Below, one piece after another: positions 50,152 through 58,873 of a stretch of DNA of 64,000 bases. The translations under genes were made by a program, and so were the position numbers. Source of the stretch: JBEVOS01 sp044226655 (GTDB taxonomy: Bacteria; Pseudomonadota; Alphaproteobacteria; Caulobacterales; Aquidulcibacteraceae). The notes beneath the pieces were generated by a model. The model ran no database searches. It had not been told where the DNA came from and was given only the letters and a program-made list of their open reading frames with translations. Positions within the stretch are counted from its first letter, which is position 1. The number at the start of each line of letters is the position of its first letter. The DNA is taken from positions 248,001-312,000 of the forward strand of contig JBGAGO010000003.1 of NCBI GenBank assembly GCA_044226655.1, given 5' to 3'.

Positions 50152-51081
50152 ATGGCGTCGCCGCTCGCGAATTTGCTGGACAAGCGCAAGCTTGCCGAGA
50201 CGCGCGCCCGCTTCAAGGCGTGGTGGGACGGCGCCGAATTCGATCCGGCGAGCGTCGAAGCCGCCAATGAAAGCGGCGAGCCAGAGATGGCCAGCGAGGC
50301 CGATCTCTTCAACGAGCCCGAACGCGATCTGCCGCCGCGCTTGGCCGCGCTGACGCGGCTTTGGGGGGCGGGCCGCATCCTGCCGGGCGATGACACGGCC
50401 GACGCCTTGGCGCCCGCGCAGCTCGGCGCGCCCGAAGACGGCCGCATCGCCATTCTCGGCCCCGGCCTCGCCGGCCCCGTGCAGGCGTTCGCCGGCGCGC
50501 ATCCCGGCCCGATCGACGCGCACGAATGGCGCGATGAAACCTACGAATTGCTCGGCTTCTTCACCCGCCGCGCCAAGCTCGGCGAGCGCGTGACGACTGC
50601 GCGCATCGATCTCGAAACGCTCACGTTCGAGCCGGAAAAGTTCGACGGCGTGTGGAGCCTCGACGAGTTCTCTTTTGTCGATGAGCCGACGCGGCTTGCG
50701 CATCAGATCGCCAAGGCGCTGAAGCCGGATCGCTGCGTGCTGGTCGAGTGCTATGCCGGCTTGCCGTCTTCGGACATCGCGCCGGCCTTCGCCTCGGCCT
50801 TCGCCGAGCCGCATATCCGCGCGGCGGGCGACATCGCGCATTTCCTGATGGAGAGCGGCCTCAAGATCGAGGCGCAGGACGATCTCACGGAAGAGCATAT
50901 CGCCAGCGTGCGCGAAGCCTTCCGCGGCCTTGAATCGGGTCTGCGCGAAGGCGGCGGCCTCGACGTCGCGGCCGCGCGTGAACTGGCCTGGGAAGCGGAA
51001 GCTTGGCGCGCGCGCCTCAAACTGCTGGCCGCCGGCCGCCTCGAACGCCGCCGCATCGTGGCCCGCCGCCCCGCCGGCTGA
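50152..51081 (+). CDS. Methyltransferase-like protein of unknown function
   Basis: 309-residue protein. A central region (WSLDEFSFVDEPTRLAHQIAKALKPDRCVLVEC) resembles the late strands and motif IV of class I SAM-dependent methyltransferases, although a clear glycine-rich motif I is replaced by ILGPGLAGPVQAFAG. The N-terminal 100 residues are charged and helical. ATG 50152 is the first good start after the preceding gene. Function is tentative; it may be an inactive methyltransferase-fold protein. Confidence 0.6.
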   Translation: MASPLANLLDKRKLAETRARFKAWWDGAEFDPASVEAANESGEPEMASEADLFNEPERDLPPRLAALTRLWGAGRILPGDDTADALAPAQLGAPEDGRIAILGPGLAGPVQAFAGAHPGPIDAHEWRDETYELLGFFTRRAKLGERVTTARIDLETLTFEPEKFDGVWSLDEFSFVDEPTRLAHQIAKALKPDRCVLVECYAGLPSSDIAPAFASAFAEPHIRAAGDIAHFLMESGLKIEAQDDLTEEHIASVREAFRGLESGLREGGGLDVAAARELAWEAEAWRARLKLLAAGRLERRRIVARRPAG

Positions 51082-51085
51082 GTGC

Positions 51086-52114
51086 TTATTCCTCGACGTC
51101 GACCCGTCCGCGCTTCAATCCCAGCGACACAATCCGCTCCAGCAGATCGGGATAGCTGATGCCCGCATGCAGCGCGGCCTGCGCGAATTCTTCCGTCGAA
51201 GCGATTTCCGGATTGGGATTGGCTTCGATGAAATAGGGCGTGCCGTCATGGGCGAGGCGGAAATCGATCCTCGCATAGCCGTCGAGCTCCAGCGTCTGGC
51301 AGATGCGCTTCACCAGCGAGCGCAGCTTGGCCTCCACTGCGGGTGAAAGATTGTCCGCCGGCCCCTGCAGCACGCCGCGGCGTTCCTGATAGATCGGATT
51401 GTGCTTGGCCTGTTCGGTCGCGATCGGGCGCTGGCCGTTGGCGAGCCGGCCGAATTCGATCTCCCATGTCGGCAGCACTTGCAGCCGGTCATTGCCGATC
51501 ACGCCGACATAGATTTCCCGCCCGTCGATATATTGCTCCGCGATCGCCGGCGTGCCGACGCGTTCGTGAATGAACGCCACGCGCTCGGCCAGCTTCTCAT
51601 CGGTCTCGACCACGGAGGCTTGCGAGATGCCCAGCGAAGCATCTTCGTTCACGCTCTTCACGATCAGCGGAAATTCGAGTTCTTTCGGTCGACGCACTTT
51701 GCGACCGATCGGAAACACCGCGAACGCCGGCGCCGGCACGCGATGATATTTCACGAGCTTTTTTGAAAGGTCCTTGCCGCGCGCCAGCATCATGCCGCGC
51801 GGATTGCAGCCCGTGTACGGCACGCGCATCAGCTCAAGCAGGCTCACCACGTTCTGCGCGTAGAGCGTCTCGCCCAGAAACTCTTCGAGCAGATTGAAGA
51901 CGATATCCGGCTTCCAGCTTTCGATCGTGTCGCGGATCGGGCTCAGCTCTTCCAAGGCGCCGATGGCGCGCACATCATGGCCCGCCGTGCGCAGCGTCGA
52001 CATGACGTCATATTCGGTCTTCCAGACGAAGGCTTCCTTTTCGCTGACGCCTTCGAGCGAGTCCGGAGGGATCAGCTCCGGATGCATCAACACCAGCACA
52101 CGAAGAGGTTTCAT
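51086..52114 (-). CDS. ATP-grasp ligase, D-Ala-D-Ala ligase-like
   Basis: 342-residue ATP-grasp enzyme. ATP-binding strand LEFPLIVKSVNEDASLGISQ and the metal-binding end YARIDFRLAHDGTPYFIEANPNPEI are clear. The N-terminal part begins MKPLRVLVLMHPELIPP. The start at 52114 makes an ATGA overlap with the upstream peptidase gene and is preferred to the ATG four codons earlier. Its fixed pairing with a zinc peptidase suggests formation and hydrolysis of a peptide-like bond rather than a cell-wall housekeeping role. That is inference. Confidence 0.88.
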   Translation of the reverse strand: MKPLRVLVLMHPELIPPDSLEGVSEKEAFVWKTEYDVMSTLRTAGHDVRAIGALEELSPIRDTIESWKPDIVFNLLEEFLGETLYAQNVVSLLELMRVPYTGCNPRGMMLARGKDLSKKLVKYHRVPAPAFAVFPIGRKVRRPKELEFPLIVKSVNEDASLGISQASVVETDEKLAERVAFIHERVGTPAIAEQYIDGREIYVGVIGNDRLQVLPTWEIEFGRLANGQRPIATEQAKHNPIYQERRGVLQGPADNLSPAVEAKLRSLVKRICQTLELDGYARIDFRLAHDGTPYFIEANPNPEIASTEEFAQAALHAGISYPDLLERIVSLGLKRGRVDVEE

Positions 52115-53160
52115 ACAGCGAACCATTGGCGGCGGCCTGTCCCGTAATGGGTCAGGACGGCTTTCGAGACCGCGAGCGTCGCCAGTGCCTGCCGCATCTG
52201 GCGCGCGGACCCCGCCGCGCGCAATTTCAGCACGCGGCAGCGGTCAATCATATCGTCAAACGCGGCTTCGCGCGCGACCTCATACGCATCGCCGGCGAGT
52301 CGACGCAGCTCCACGCGATTGCGCTTGATGAAAGAGGCCGCGAGCGGCGCCTTCGCATCTGCGGGATCGTCGGAGAAAATGCGCTTCAGATCGCGGTCGA
52401 AAATGGTCGGCGCATCGATCGCGTAATGTTCGAGCTTGCGCCGGTAATGTTCGCCCAAGGTTTTCGTCAGCGTGGACAGCGGATCCACCGAGGTGCGTTT
52501 CGTCAGCGCTGGCTTCTGCCCAGCGATCTCGGCCATCAATTCATCGACATAGTCGAGCTTTTCGAGCGCCGGCCACGCTTCATAGCGTTTGCGCCACGCC
52601 GCGCGCGGCGTCAGCCACACGGCGAACGTCTCTGCGAAATCTTCGTCCGGGTGCGATTGCGCGTACCAGCGCCGCAAATGCTGCACGTAATTCCTGCTCG
52701 CGGGATTGGGCCGGTAATGCTCGGGATAGGGCAGCGAAGAGAGCCCGAACAAAGTCTGCCAGCGCTTGCGCCGGTGCAGCGCATAAGCGTGCTGCACCAC
52801 GTGCCCCGCCTCGTGGCGCAGGAAGCGCATGCAATCGCGCCGCGCGCCGCCTTCGACCTCGTGCATCATCTTGCGTTCGAGCCGCATCAGCCGCGGATGC
52901 GCGAGATAGAACGGCACGGAAATGCCCGGCGTATCGCTCGGGCTGAACCATTCGTCGGAGAGCCACGCATGCGGACGCGCCAGGATGCCGCGCGCAGCCA
53001 GCTCATCATTGAGCGCCTCTACGCAGTCTTCGATCCAGGTGCCGCGCAGGCTCAAACCCAGATCCTTGAGGCGCACCTTCAGGAGATCGCGCTCGCTCAG
53101 CTTGGTCCAAGCGGGCTCGGCCCGGCGCGACGGTCTTTTCGAGGCGGGCGAAGCACTCAT
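52111..53160 (-). CDS. Putative zinc-binding metallopeptidase
   Basis: 349-residue protein with a zincin motif HEAGHVVQHAYALH near residue 140 and a downstream Glu in PDEDFAETFAVWLTPR, the pattern of gluzincin-type peptidases. The N-terminus is basic and lacks a signal peptide, so it is probably cytoplasmic. The start MSASPASKR at 53160 is preferred; the frame extends further but without support. It is coupled to the ATP-grasp gene by ATGA. Confidence 0.8.
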   Translation of the reverse strand: MSASPASKRPSRRAEPAWTKLSERDLLKVRLKDLGLSLRGTWIEDCVEALNDELAARGILARPHAWLSDEWFSPSDTPGISVPFYLAHPRLMRLERKMMHEVEGGARRDCMRFLRHEAGHVVQHAYALHRRKRWQTLFGLSSLPYPEHYRPNPASRNYVQHLRRWYAQSHPDEDFAETFAVWLTPRAAWRKRYEAWPALEKLDYVDELMAEIAGQKPALTKRTSVDPLSTLTKTLGEHYRRKLEHYAIDAPTIFDRDLKRIFSDDPADAKAPLAASFIKRNRVELRRLAGDAYEVAREAAFDDMIDRCRVLKLRAAGSARQMRQALATLAVSKAVLTHYGTGRRQWFAV

Positions 53161-53359
53161 GCGTGTTTGCTCCCATGACTTTTGCGTCGCTGCAACGGCC
53201 CTTGGCGGCCCTTCGATCCGCGCCCGTGAACAAGGGCCGCGCTGCAAGCTTGGTCGCTCTCCCGGAATGATATCGCGGCGCATTTCCATGGGGATAAGCA
53301 AGCTGCGCCGCGGGGCCGCGGCCATGCCAGGCGCCTAGCGCGGCGGCAGGGCGCCTGGA

Positions 53360-54220
53360 TTAGGCGCCGGCGCCTTCAGCCAGCGGCGCGCCGGTCAGCG
53401 CCGCGCGAATGAAGCCGTCGGTTTCGTCGGGCTTTTCCAGCATGATCTGGTGGCCGCAGCCGCGCAGCACGGTGAAGGACGCGTTGGGCAGCGCTTGCGC
53501 CATCGCTTCGCCGCCCGCGGGCGGGGTGAGCTGATCCTCATCGCCCGCCACGATCCGGATCGGTAGCGCCAGGCGCTGCAGCGCCGCGACATCGAGCGCC
53601 GCCGCCCCGCGCATCAAAGATTGCATCATAAACAGCGAGTTGCGCTTGGTTTCGTTCTGCTCGAAGGCGATCAGCGCGGGATCGGCCGCCGCCGCCCAGG
53701 CGGTCTTGGCGAACCCCGCGCTCAGCATCGGGCGCATCAGGATCAGCAGCGGCAGCGGCCAGCTCGCCAGCGGTCCCGCCCGGCCGGCGAACACCGGCGG
53801 CGGCGCGCCCAGCAGCAGCGCGCTCTCGACATCGCCCGGCGCCAGCCGGAGCAGCGCCGCCAGCGTCAGCCGCGTGCCGTAGGAATGGCCAATCAGAATG
53901 TTGCGCTGGCCCCGATGGGCGGCGAACAGCGCCAGATAATCCTCGACCAAACCGGCGCCGTCATAAGCCTCGCGCCGGCGCGGTTGCGGGCTCTGCCCAT
54001 GGCCCATGCCGTCCCACGCCACCAGCCGGCAGCCCGATTCCGCGAATGCGACCCATTGCGCGCGCCATTGGTTCTTCGAACCGCCCGCGCCATGGCAAAA
54101 GAACAGCGTCACCCCATTCGCTTGCGCCGGTTCGTGGACTGCCACGCTCAACCGCCGTCCCGGGCGCACCTCGGTGAGCGGGGCGGTCACAACAAGGGCG
54201 TTCGGGATGGTGCGCGGCAT
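53360..54220 (-). CDS. Alpha/beta hydrolase
   Basis: 286-residue alpha/beta hydrolase. The oxyanion segment FFCHGAGGSKNQW, nucleophile GHSYGTRLTLAAL, acid-residue strand IVAGDEDQLTPP and catalytic His in LRGCGHQIMLEKP are all in order. No signal peptide. The substrate is unknown; the fold is shared by esterases, haloalkane dehalogenases and ring-cleavage hydrolases. It is followed on the other side by tRNA-Val. Confidence 0.9.
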   Translation of the reverse strand: MPRTIPNALVVTAPLTEVRPGRRLSVAVHEPAQANGVTLFFCHGAGGSKNQWRAQWVAFAESGCRLVAWDGMGHGQSPQPRRREAYDGAGLVEDYLALFAAHRGQRNILIGHSYGTRLTLAALLRLAPGDVESALLLGAPPPVFAGRAGPLASWPLPLLILMRPMLSAGFAKTAWAAAADPALIAFEQNETKRNSLFMMQSLMRGAAALDVAALQRLALPIRIVAGDEDQLTPPAGGEAMAQALPNASFTVLRGCGHQIMLEKPDETDGFIRAALTGAPLAEGAGA

Positions 54221-54333
54221 GGCGCTATTGTGCGGTCGGAACCGCGCGCCCGCCAGTCCGTGTGCGATCGCCGGGGCGAGGTTGCGCGCGGCGGCGCCGG
54301 TCTATATTGCTCCGCGCCTCACGGCCTTTGGCC

Positions 54334-54408
54334 GGGCGCGTAGCTCAGCGGGAGAGCACCTCGTTCACACCGAGGGGGTCACAGGTTCAATCCCTGTCGC
54401 GCCCACCA
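54334..54408 (+). tRNA. tRNA-Val (CAC)
   Basis: 75-nt tRNA with acceptor GGGCGCG/CGCGCCC, D-loop TAGCTCAGCGGGAGAGCA and T-arm ACAGGTTCAATCCCTGT. The anticodon stem CCTCG/CGAGG encloses TTCACAC, giving anticodon CAC for valine. The CCA end is encoded. Confidence 0.95.
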
Positions 54409-54766
54409 TCCTTCGCCGCGCGCCGTAAGATTGTGTCATGCGGCGCGATGAACCTGCAGCGCGGCCATGCGCTTTTGCCTCATTGCGCGCAGCGCGCGGG
54501 CGAACCATTTGAGCGCCCTCAAGCGCGCCCGATCGGCGGCGCGTATTCTCTGTCGGAAGGCCTAGGCCGGAATTCACCTTATTGAGGCGAAACCAAGCCT
54601 CTACGCCGCGACTTGGCCACACCGCCGCCGTTTCACGGCAGGAATATGCCGCGCATAGGGACGATTGATTGGCAGAAGCCGGCGCGGCGGCAGTTCCGCG
54701 AAAGCTGGTCCCGCGCTGCTGAGCCCTGCGTGCGGATCGCATCAAACGCTTGGAGAGAAAGGCGTG
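54409..54766. other. Gap of about 360 bp without a recognisable gene
   Basis: No coding region, terminator or repeat is supported here. No repeat of the tRNA-Val 3' end was noticed, so there is no sign of an integration site. Confidence 0.5.
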
Positions 54767-54964
54767 ATGGATCACGATTTCTGCAACGTCGATGGCGCCC
54801 GCCGTCTGAAGCAAAAGATCGAAGAATACTGGCGCGACAAGGGCTACGACGTCGATGTGAAGCTGGTCGAAGCCCCGTTCGTGGCGGCCATGCGCTCGGC
54901 GCGCACGGATGTGCGCAGCGACATGGTCAATGGCTTCCCCGCGCGCAAAAAAGAAAACGCCTAG
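54767..54964 (+). CDS. Small conserved-looking protein of unknown function
   Basis: 65-residue hydrophilic protein starting MDHDFCNVDGARRLKQKIEEYW, with helical first half and a basic C-terminus (GFPARKKENA). GGAGAGAAAGG lies upstream of the ATG. Its stop shares the CTAG at 54961-54964 with the convergent phosphatase gene. No domain recognised. Confidence 0.7.
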   Translation: MDHDFCNVDGARRLKQKIEEYWRDKGYDVDVKLVEAPFVAAMRSARTDVRSDMVNGFPARKKENA

Positions 54965-55641
54965 CTCGCGAGCAGGCTGCGCGCGGTGCGCGGCAGTTCA
55001 TCGTAGCGCGCGATGAGCGCGTCCGCGCCAAGGCGTTCGGGCGCGTCGTCGGCGTAACCGAAGCGCACTACGATCACGGGCGCGCCTGCGCCGCGCGCGG
55101 AGGCGACATCGGCGGCTGAATCGCCCACCATCAGCGAGCGCCTGAGCGCGCCACCGGCGCGCGCCACGGCGGCCCGATAATGATCGGGGTGCGGCTTGCG
55201 GTCCTGCACCGCATCGGCGCCGACTATCGCCGAGAACCGCGGCGCGAGGTCGAGCGCCTCCAGCAGCTGGACCGAAAGGTCCGTCCTCTTATTGGTGCAC
55301 ACCGCCAGCTTGGCGCCGGCCTCCGCCAATTGCGTCAGCGCGTCGGCGACGCCCGGATATGGTTTGCTCTGGCCCGCGATGTCGGCGCGGTAGAATTCAA
55401 TGAAGGCGGCCGTCAGCTGATCGATCCGGTCGCCGGAAAAGCGCGCGCCGGCCAGCGCCGCGCCCCGCTCGATCAGCGCCCGCGCGCCCTGGCCGACGAG
55501 TTTCTTCACCTGCGGCAGGGGCGGGTGCGGCAAGCCCTCCAGATCCAGCGTTTCGTTCAGCGCCCGCAACAGGTCGGGCGCGGTGTCGACCAGCGTGCCG
55601 TCGAGGTCAAACACGATAGTGGCGTCCGCGAGGGAAGGCAT
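54961..55641 (-). CDS. gph: Phosphoglycolate phosphatase, HAD family
   Basis: 226-residue HAD hydrolase. The catalytic DLDGTLVDTAPDL is at the N-terminus, motif II is in VCTNKRTD, motif III Lys in DRKPHPDHY, and motif IV is VGDSAADVASARGAGAP. The arrangement and cap domain match Gph, which removes phosphate from 2-phosphoglycolate formed during repair of DNA ends. The start MPSLADATIVF at 55641 has AGG-rich sequence upstream in the divergent spacer with glmU. Confidence 0.9.
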   Translation of the reverse strand: MPSLADATIVFDLDGTLVDTAPDLLRALNETLDLEGLPHPPLPQVKKLVGQGARALIERGAALAGARFSGDRIDQLTAAFIEFYRADIAGQSKPYPGVADALTQLAEAGAKLAVCTNKRTDLSVQLLEALDLAPRFSAIVGADAVQDRKPHPDHYRAAVARAGGALRRSLMVGDSAADVASARGAGAPVIVVRFGYADDAPERLGADALIARYDELPRTARSLLAS

Positions 55642-55726
55642 CGGCGGCTCCTTGGCTTGCGGGCTCGGTCGCGCCGGGCGCGCGCCTGAGCTAAAAGCAA
55701 GGCCGGATTCGGACAAGCGAGGACCG

Positions 55727-57121
55727 ATGAGCGACGCTGAGGCGCGCGAGCCCAAACTGCGCAACGACCGCGCCGCCGTCATCCTGGCGGCCGGCCAGGG
55801 CACGCGGATGAAATCCGCTCTGCCAAAACCACTCCACGCCGTGGGCGGGCGCGCCATGCTGGATTGGACCTTGGCGAGCGCGGCGGAGCTGGGCTGCGGC
55901 AGGGTCGTGCTGGTGGTCGGCGCGCAGAACGGGGCCGCGCTCAAGGCCCATGTCGGCGCCGGCGCGGGGATCGATTTCGCGCTGCAGGACCCGCCCGAAG
56001 GCACCGGCCATGCGGTCCGCGCCGCCGAAGCCGCGCTGGCGGATTTTGCGGGCGATGTCGCCGTGCTCTACGCCGACACGCCGCTCATTCGTCCCGAGAC
56101 GATCGCCCGGCTGTTCGAAGCGCGCGCGCAAAAGGGCGGCCTGGTCGTGCTCGGCTTCGAAGCCGCCGATCCCACCGGCTACGGCCGGCTGGTGCAGGCC
56201 CCTGACGGCACGCTCGCGCGCATCGTGGAGGAACGTGACGCCAGCGCCGAAGAACGCGCCATCAGGATTTGCAATTCGGGCGTGCTCGTCGCCGACAAGG
56301 CCATGCTGTTCCAATTGCTCTCCATGGTGCGCAAGGAGAACGCCAAGCAGGAATACTACCTCACCGACGTGATCGGTCTGGCGCGCTCATCGGGCTTTAC
56401 GGCCCATGTCGTGCTCGGCGATGAGGCCGAAGTGCTCGGCGTCAATTCGCGCGTCGATCTGGCGGAGGCGGAGGCCGCGTTCCAGGCGCGCGCGCGGCTG
56501 GCGATGATGGAGGCGGGCGTTACGTTGATCGATCCCGCCACTGTCTATTTCTCATATGACACGCAGGTCGCGCCCGACGTGGTGATCGAACCCAACGTCG
56601 TGTTCGGCCGCGGCGTCAGCGTGGCGGGCGGCACGCGCATCAACGCGTTCTCCCATTTCGTCGAAGCCAAGATCGGGCCCGACAATTCGATCGGCCCGTT
56701 CGCGCGCTTCCGCCCCGGCGCCGAACTCGGCGCGCATGTGCATATCGGCAATTTCGTCGAGGTGAAGAATTCCAAGCTGGGCGATGGCGTGAAGGCCAAT
56801 CACCTCGCTTATCTCGGCGATGGTGATGTCGGCGCGCGGGCCAATCTCGGCGCCGGCACGATCTTCTGCAATTACGACGGCTTCTTCAAATATCGCACGA
56901 CAGTAGGAGAGGACGCCTTCATCGGCTCGGATTCCGCGTTGGTCGCGCCCGTCACCATCGGCGCGCGCGCCTATACGGCGGCCGGCAGCGTCATCACAAG
57001 GGATGTCGCGCCCGGCGCGCTCGCCATCGGGCGCGGCAGGCAAGAGGAAAAGCCCGGCTGGGCCGATGAATTCCGCGCCGTGCAAAGCGCCAGGAAAGCC
57101 GCCGAAAAGGACAAGCCGTGA
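55727..57121 (+). CDS. glmU: Bifunctional GlcNAc-1-phosphate uridyltransferase/glucosamine-1-phosphate acetyltransferase
   Basis: 464-residue enzyme making UDP-GlcNAc for peptidoglycan and lipopolysaccharide. The N-terminal nucleotidyltransferase carries LAAGQGTRMKSALPKPLH. The C-terminal left-handed beta-helix acetyltransferase shows hexapeptide repeats and ANHLAYLGDGDVG, GAGTIFCNYDG and TTVGEDAFIGSDSALVAPV. ATG 55727 gives the expected length. The stop overlaps the rpiA GTG start. Confidence 0.96.
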   Translation: MSDAEAREPKLRNDRAAVILAAGQGTRMKSALPKPLHAVGGRAMLDWTLASAAELGCGRVVLVVGAQNGAALKAHVGAGAGIDFALQDPPEGTGHAVRAAEAALADFAGDVAVLYADTPLIRPETIARLFEARAQKGGLVVLGFEAADPTGYGRLVQAPDGTLARIVEERDASAEERAIRICNSGVLVADKAMLFQLLSMVRKENAKQEYYLTDVIGLARSSGFTAHVVLGDEAEVLGVNSRVDLAEAEAAFQARARLAMMEAGVTLIDPATVYFSYDTQVAPDVVIEPNVVFGRGVSVAGGTRINAFSHFVEAKIGPDNSIGPFARFRPGAELGAHVHIGNFVEVKNSKLGDGVKANHLAYLGDGDVGARANLGAGTIFCNYDGFFKYRTTVGEDAFIGSDSALVAPVTIGARAYTAAGSVITRDVAPGALAIGRGRQEEKPGWADEFRAVQSARKAAEKDKP

Positions 57122-57819
57122 GCGCCGATCTCGCCAAGATCAATGCCGCCGCCGCCGCGCTCGATTATGTCCGCGACGGCATGACGTTGGGCCTCGGCAC
57201 CGGCTCCACCGCGGCCCATTTCATCCGTCTGCTGGGCGAGCGCGTGCGCCAGGGGCTGCGCATATCTGGCGTGCCGACCTCGGAAGCCACCAAGGCGCTG
57301 GCGGAATCCGCCAAAGTCCCGCTGGTCGAGATCGACAAAGTCGCGAAGATCGATCTGGCGGTCGATGGCGCCGATGAGATCGATCCTGAGCTGCGCCTCA
57401 TCAAGGGCGGCGGCGGGGCGCTGCTGCGCGAGAAGATCGTAGCCGCCGCCAGCGCGCATTTCATCGTCATCGCCGATGAATCGAAAGACGTCGACACGCT
57501 CGGCGCTTTCCCTTTGCCGATCGAGGTGACGCCGTTCGGCTTCACGCTCGCCGCGCAGCGCATCTTCGAAACGCTGCGCGCGTGCGGCTGCACGGGCCAT
57601 GAGGTGCAATTGCGCGAAGGCGGTTCCGGCGCGCCGCTCGTCACCGATGGCGGCAATTACATTCTCGACGCCAAGGCCAAGCGCATCCCCGATCCCGAGG
57701 AATTGGGCGATGCGCTCAAGCGCATTCCCGGCATCGTCGAACATGGCCTCTTCATTGGCCTCACCCACACCGCCATCATCGGCAAGGCGCGCGGCGTCGA
57801 GGTGCGCGAACTGGTTTAG
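57118..57819 (+). CDS. rpiA: Ribose-5-phosphate isomerase A
   Basis: 233-residue isomerase of the pentose phosphate pathway. Family signatures are GLGTGSTAAHFI, DGADEIDPELRLIKGGGGALLREKI and VTPFGFT. It starts with GTG inside a GTGA overlap with the glmU stop, so the two are co-translated. RpiB at 18519 gives the genome a second, unrelated isomerase. Confidence 0.97.
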   Translation: MSADLAKINAAAAALDYVRDGMTLGLGTGSTAAHFIRLLGERVRQGLRISGVPTSEATKALAESAKVPLVEIDKVAKIDLAVDGADEIDPELRLIKGGGGALLREKIVAAASAHFIVIADESKDVDTLGAFPLPIEVTPFGFTLAAQRIFETLRACGCTGHEVQLREGGSGAPLVTDGGNYILDAKAKRIPDPEELGDALKRIPGIVEHGLFIGLTHTAIIGKARGVEVRELV

Positions 57820-58577
57820 AGTGGGCGCAGCGATTGCGGGCAATCGCGCCCGAGTGCTTGGCACAGGCCCTGCTGGAACCGGCCCAAGGTCGCGGGCAGC
57901 GCGGGCATGAGGCCTTCCAGCACCATCTGCTCCATGCGCTGGCCGAACATGTCGCCATGATCGGCGAAAGCGCGGCCCGCATCGCTGTCGCCGAACGCGG
58001 CCCAGGCCTGCATCTCCGCCGGCGTCATGCCGCGGACCATGCTGGAGAGGATGCTGGCGTTGGCGTCGCCGCCATTGGCTTGCGCGCGGATCGCGCCGTC
58101 GACGCCGCGCCGCAGCACCGAGAGGCCCTCCGGCGAGCCCAGAAACGCATCGAGCGCAACGAGATCGGCTTCCGTGAATTGCGTGTCGAGTTCGCTCGCC
58201 ATGCGCTCGATGAGTGCGGGCGTCACCCGGTCGATTTCTTCCAGCAGGATCGTCGGCAAGGTTGCGATCTGGCCGTCGATGGCGCGCCGCTGCGCCGGCG
58301 TCAGGCCGCTCAAATCCGGGGACAATTGCGCGCGCAATTCCGGCAGGCGCTGGGTGAACGCCACATCGATCGCCGTGCGGATCACGCCGCTATCGACCAG
58401 CACCGTGCGCGCAATGCCGCGCGCGGCCTCATGTCCTTCCGGCGTCGGCGCGGACAGCGCCTCCGGCGGCGCTGGCGCTGCGACGACGGGCGGCGGCGCA
58501 GCCGCGCCTTTGACGCCCTCGGCCTCAGCCCCTGCGCCGCACAGCAGCAGCGCCGCGATCATCACAACTCGCTTCAT
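57816..58577 (-). CDS. DUF2059-type secreted protein
   Basis: 253-residue exported protein. The signal peptide MKRVVMIAALLLCGAGAEA is followed by a Pro/Ala-rich linker and a helical domain. The DUF2059-type core includes FTEADLVALDAFLGSPEGLSVLRR. DUF2059 is a periplasmic family of unknown function. It overlaps the rpiA stop by 4 bp in convergent orientation. Confidence 0.8.
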   Translation of the reverse strand: MKRVVMIAALLLCGAGAEAEGVKGAAAPPPVVAAPAPPEALSAPTPEGHEAARGIARTVLVDSGVIRTAIDVAFTQRLPELRAQLSPDLSGLTPAQRRAIDGQIATLPTILLEEIDRVTPALIERMASELDTQFTEADLVALDAFLGSPEGLSVLRRGVDGAIRAQANGGDANASILSSMVRGMTPAEMQAWAAFGDSDAGRAFADHGDMFGQRMEQMVLEGLMPALPATLGRFQQGLCQALGRDCPQSLRPL

Positions 58578-58873
58578 CCCATCCTCCGCGCGCCAGCTCT
58601 CCTTGCACCCTTCGCCTAGGCTAGCGGTTTACGCTTCGCGTGACACGCGAATACCGAGCGCCCGAACTCGCGCCGTAGGCGCAAAACGGCATCCGCTTAT
58701 GCCTGGACGGGCGTGGGTGAAGCGCGCGCGCAACTGCGCGCCGCATTCGAGCACGCCGCGAAGGGTTTCGCGCCGGCTCGCCTTGCAGGCGCTCGCCCGC
58801 CGGGCGCACAACCATTTCGCGTCAGATATGAGCGTCACGTCACCTGTGGCAGCAGGGGCGGGGAGGGGCGAGG

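Noticed and set aside
54334..54408. tRNA-Val as an integration site for a mobile element
   Set aside because: No integrase gene and no repeat of the tRNA 3' end were found nearby; the flanking genes are ordinary.
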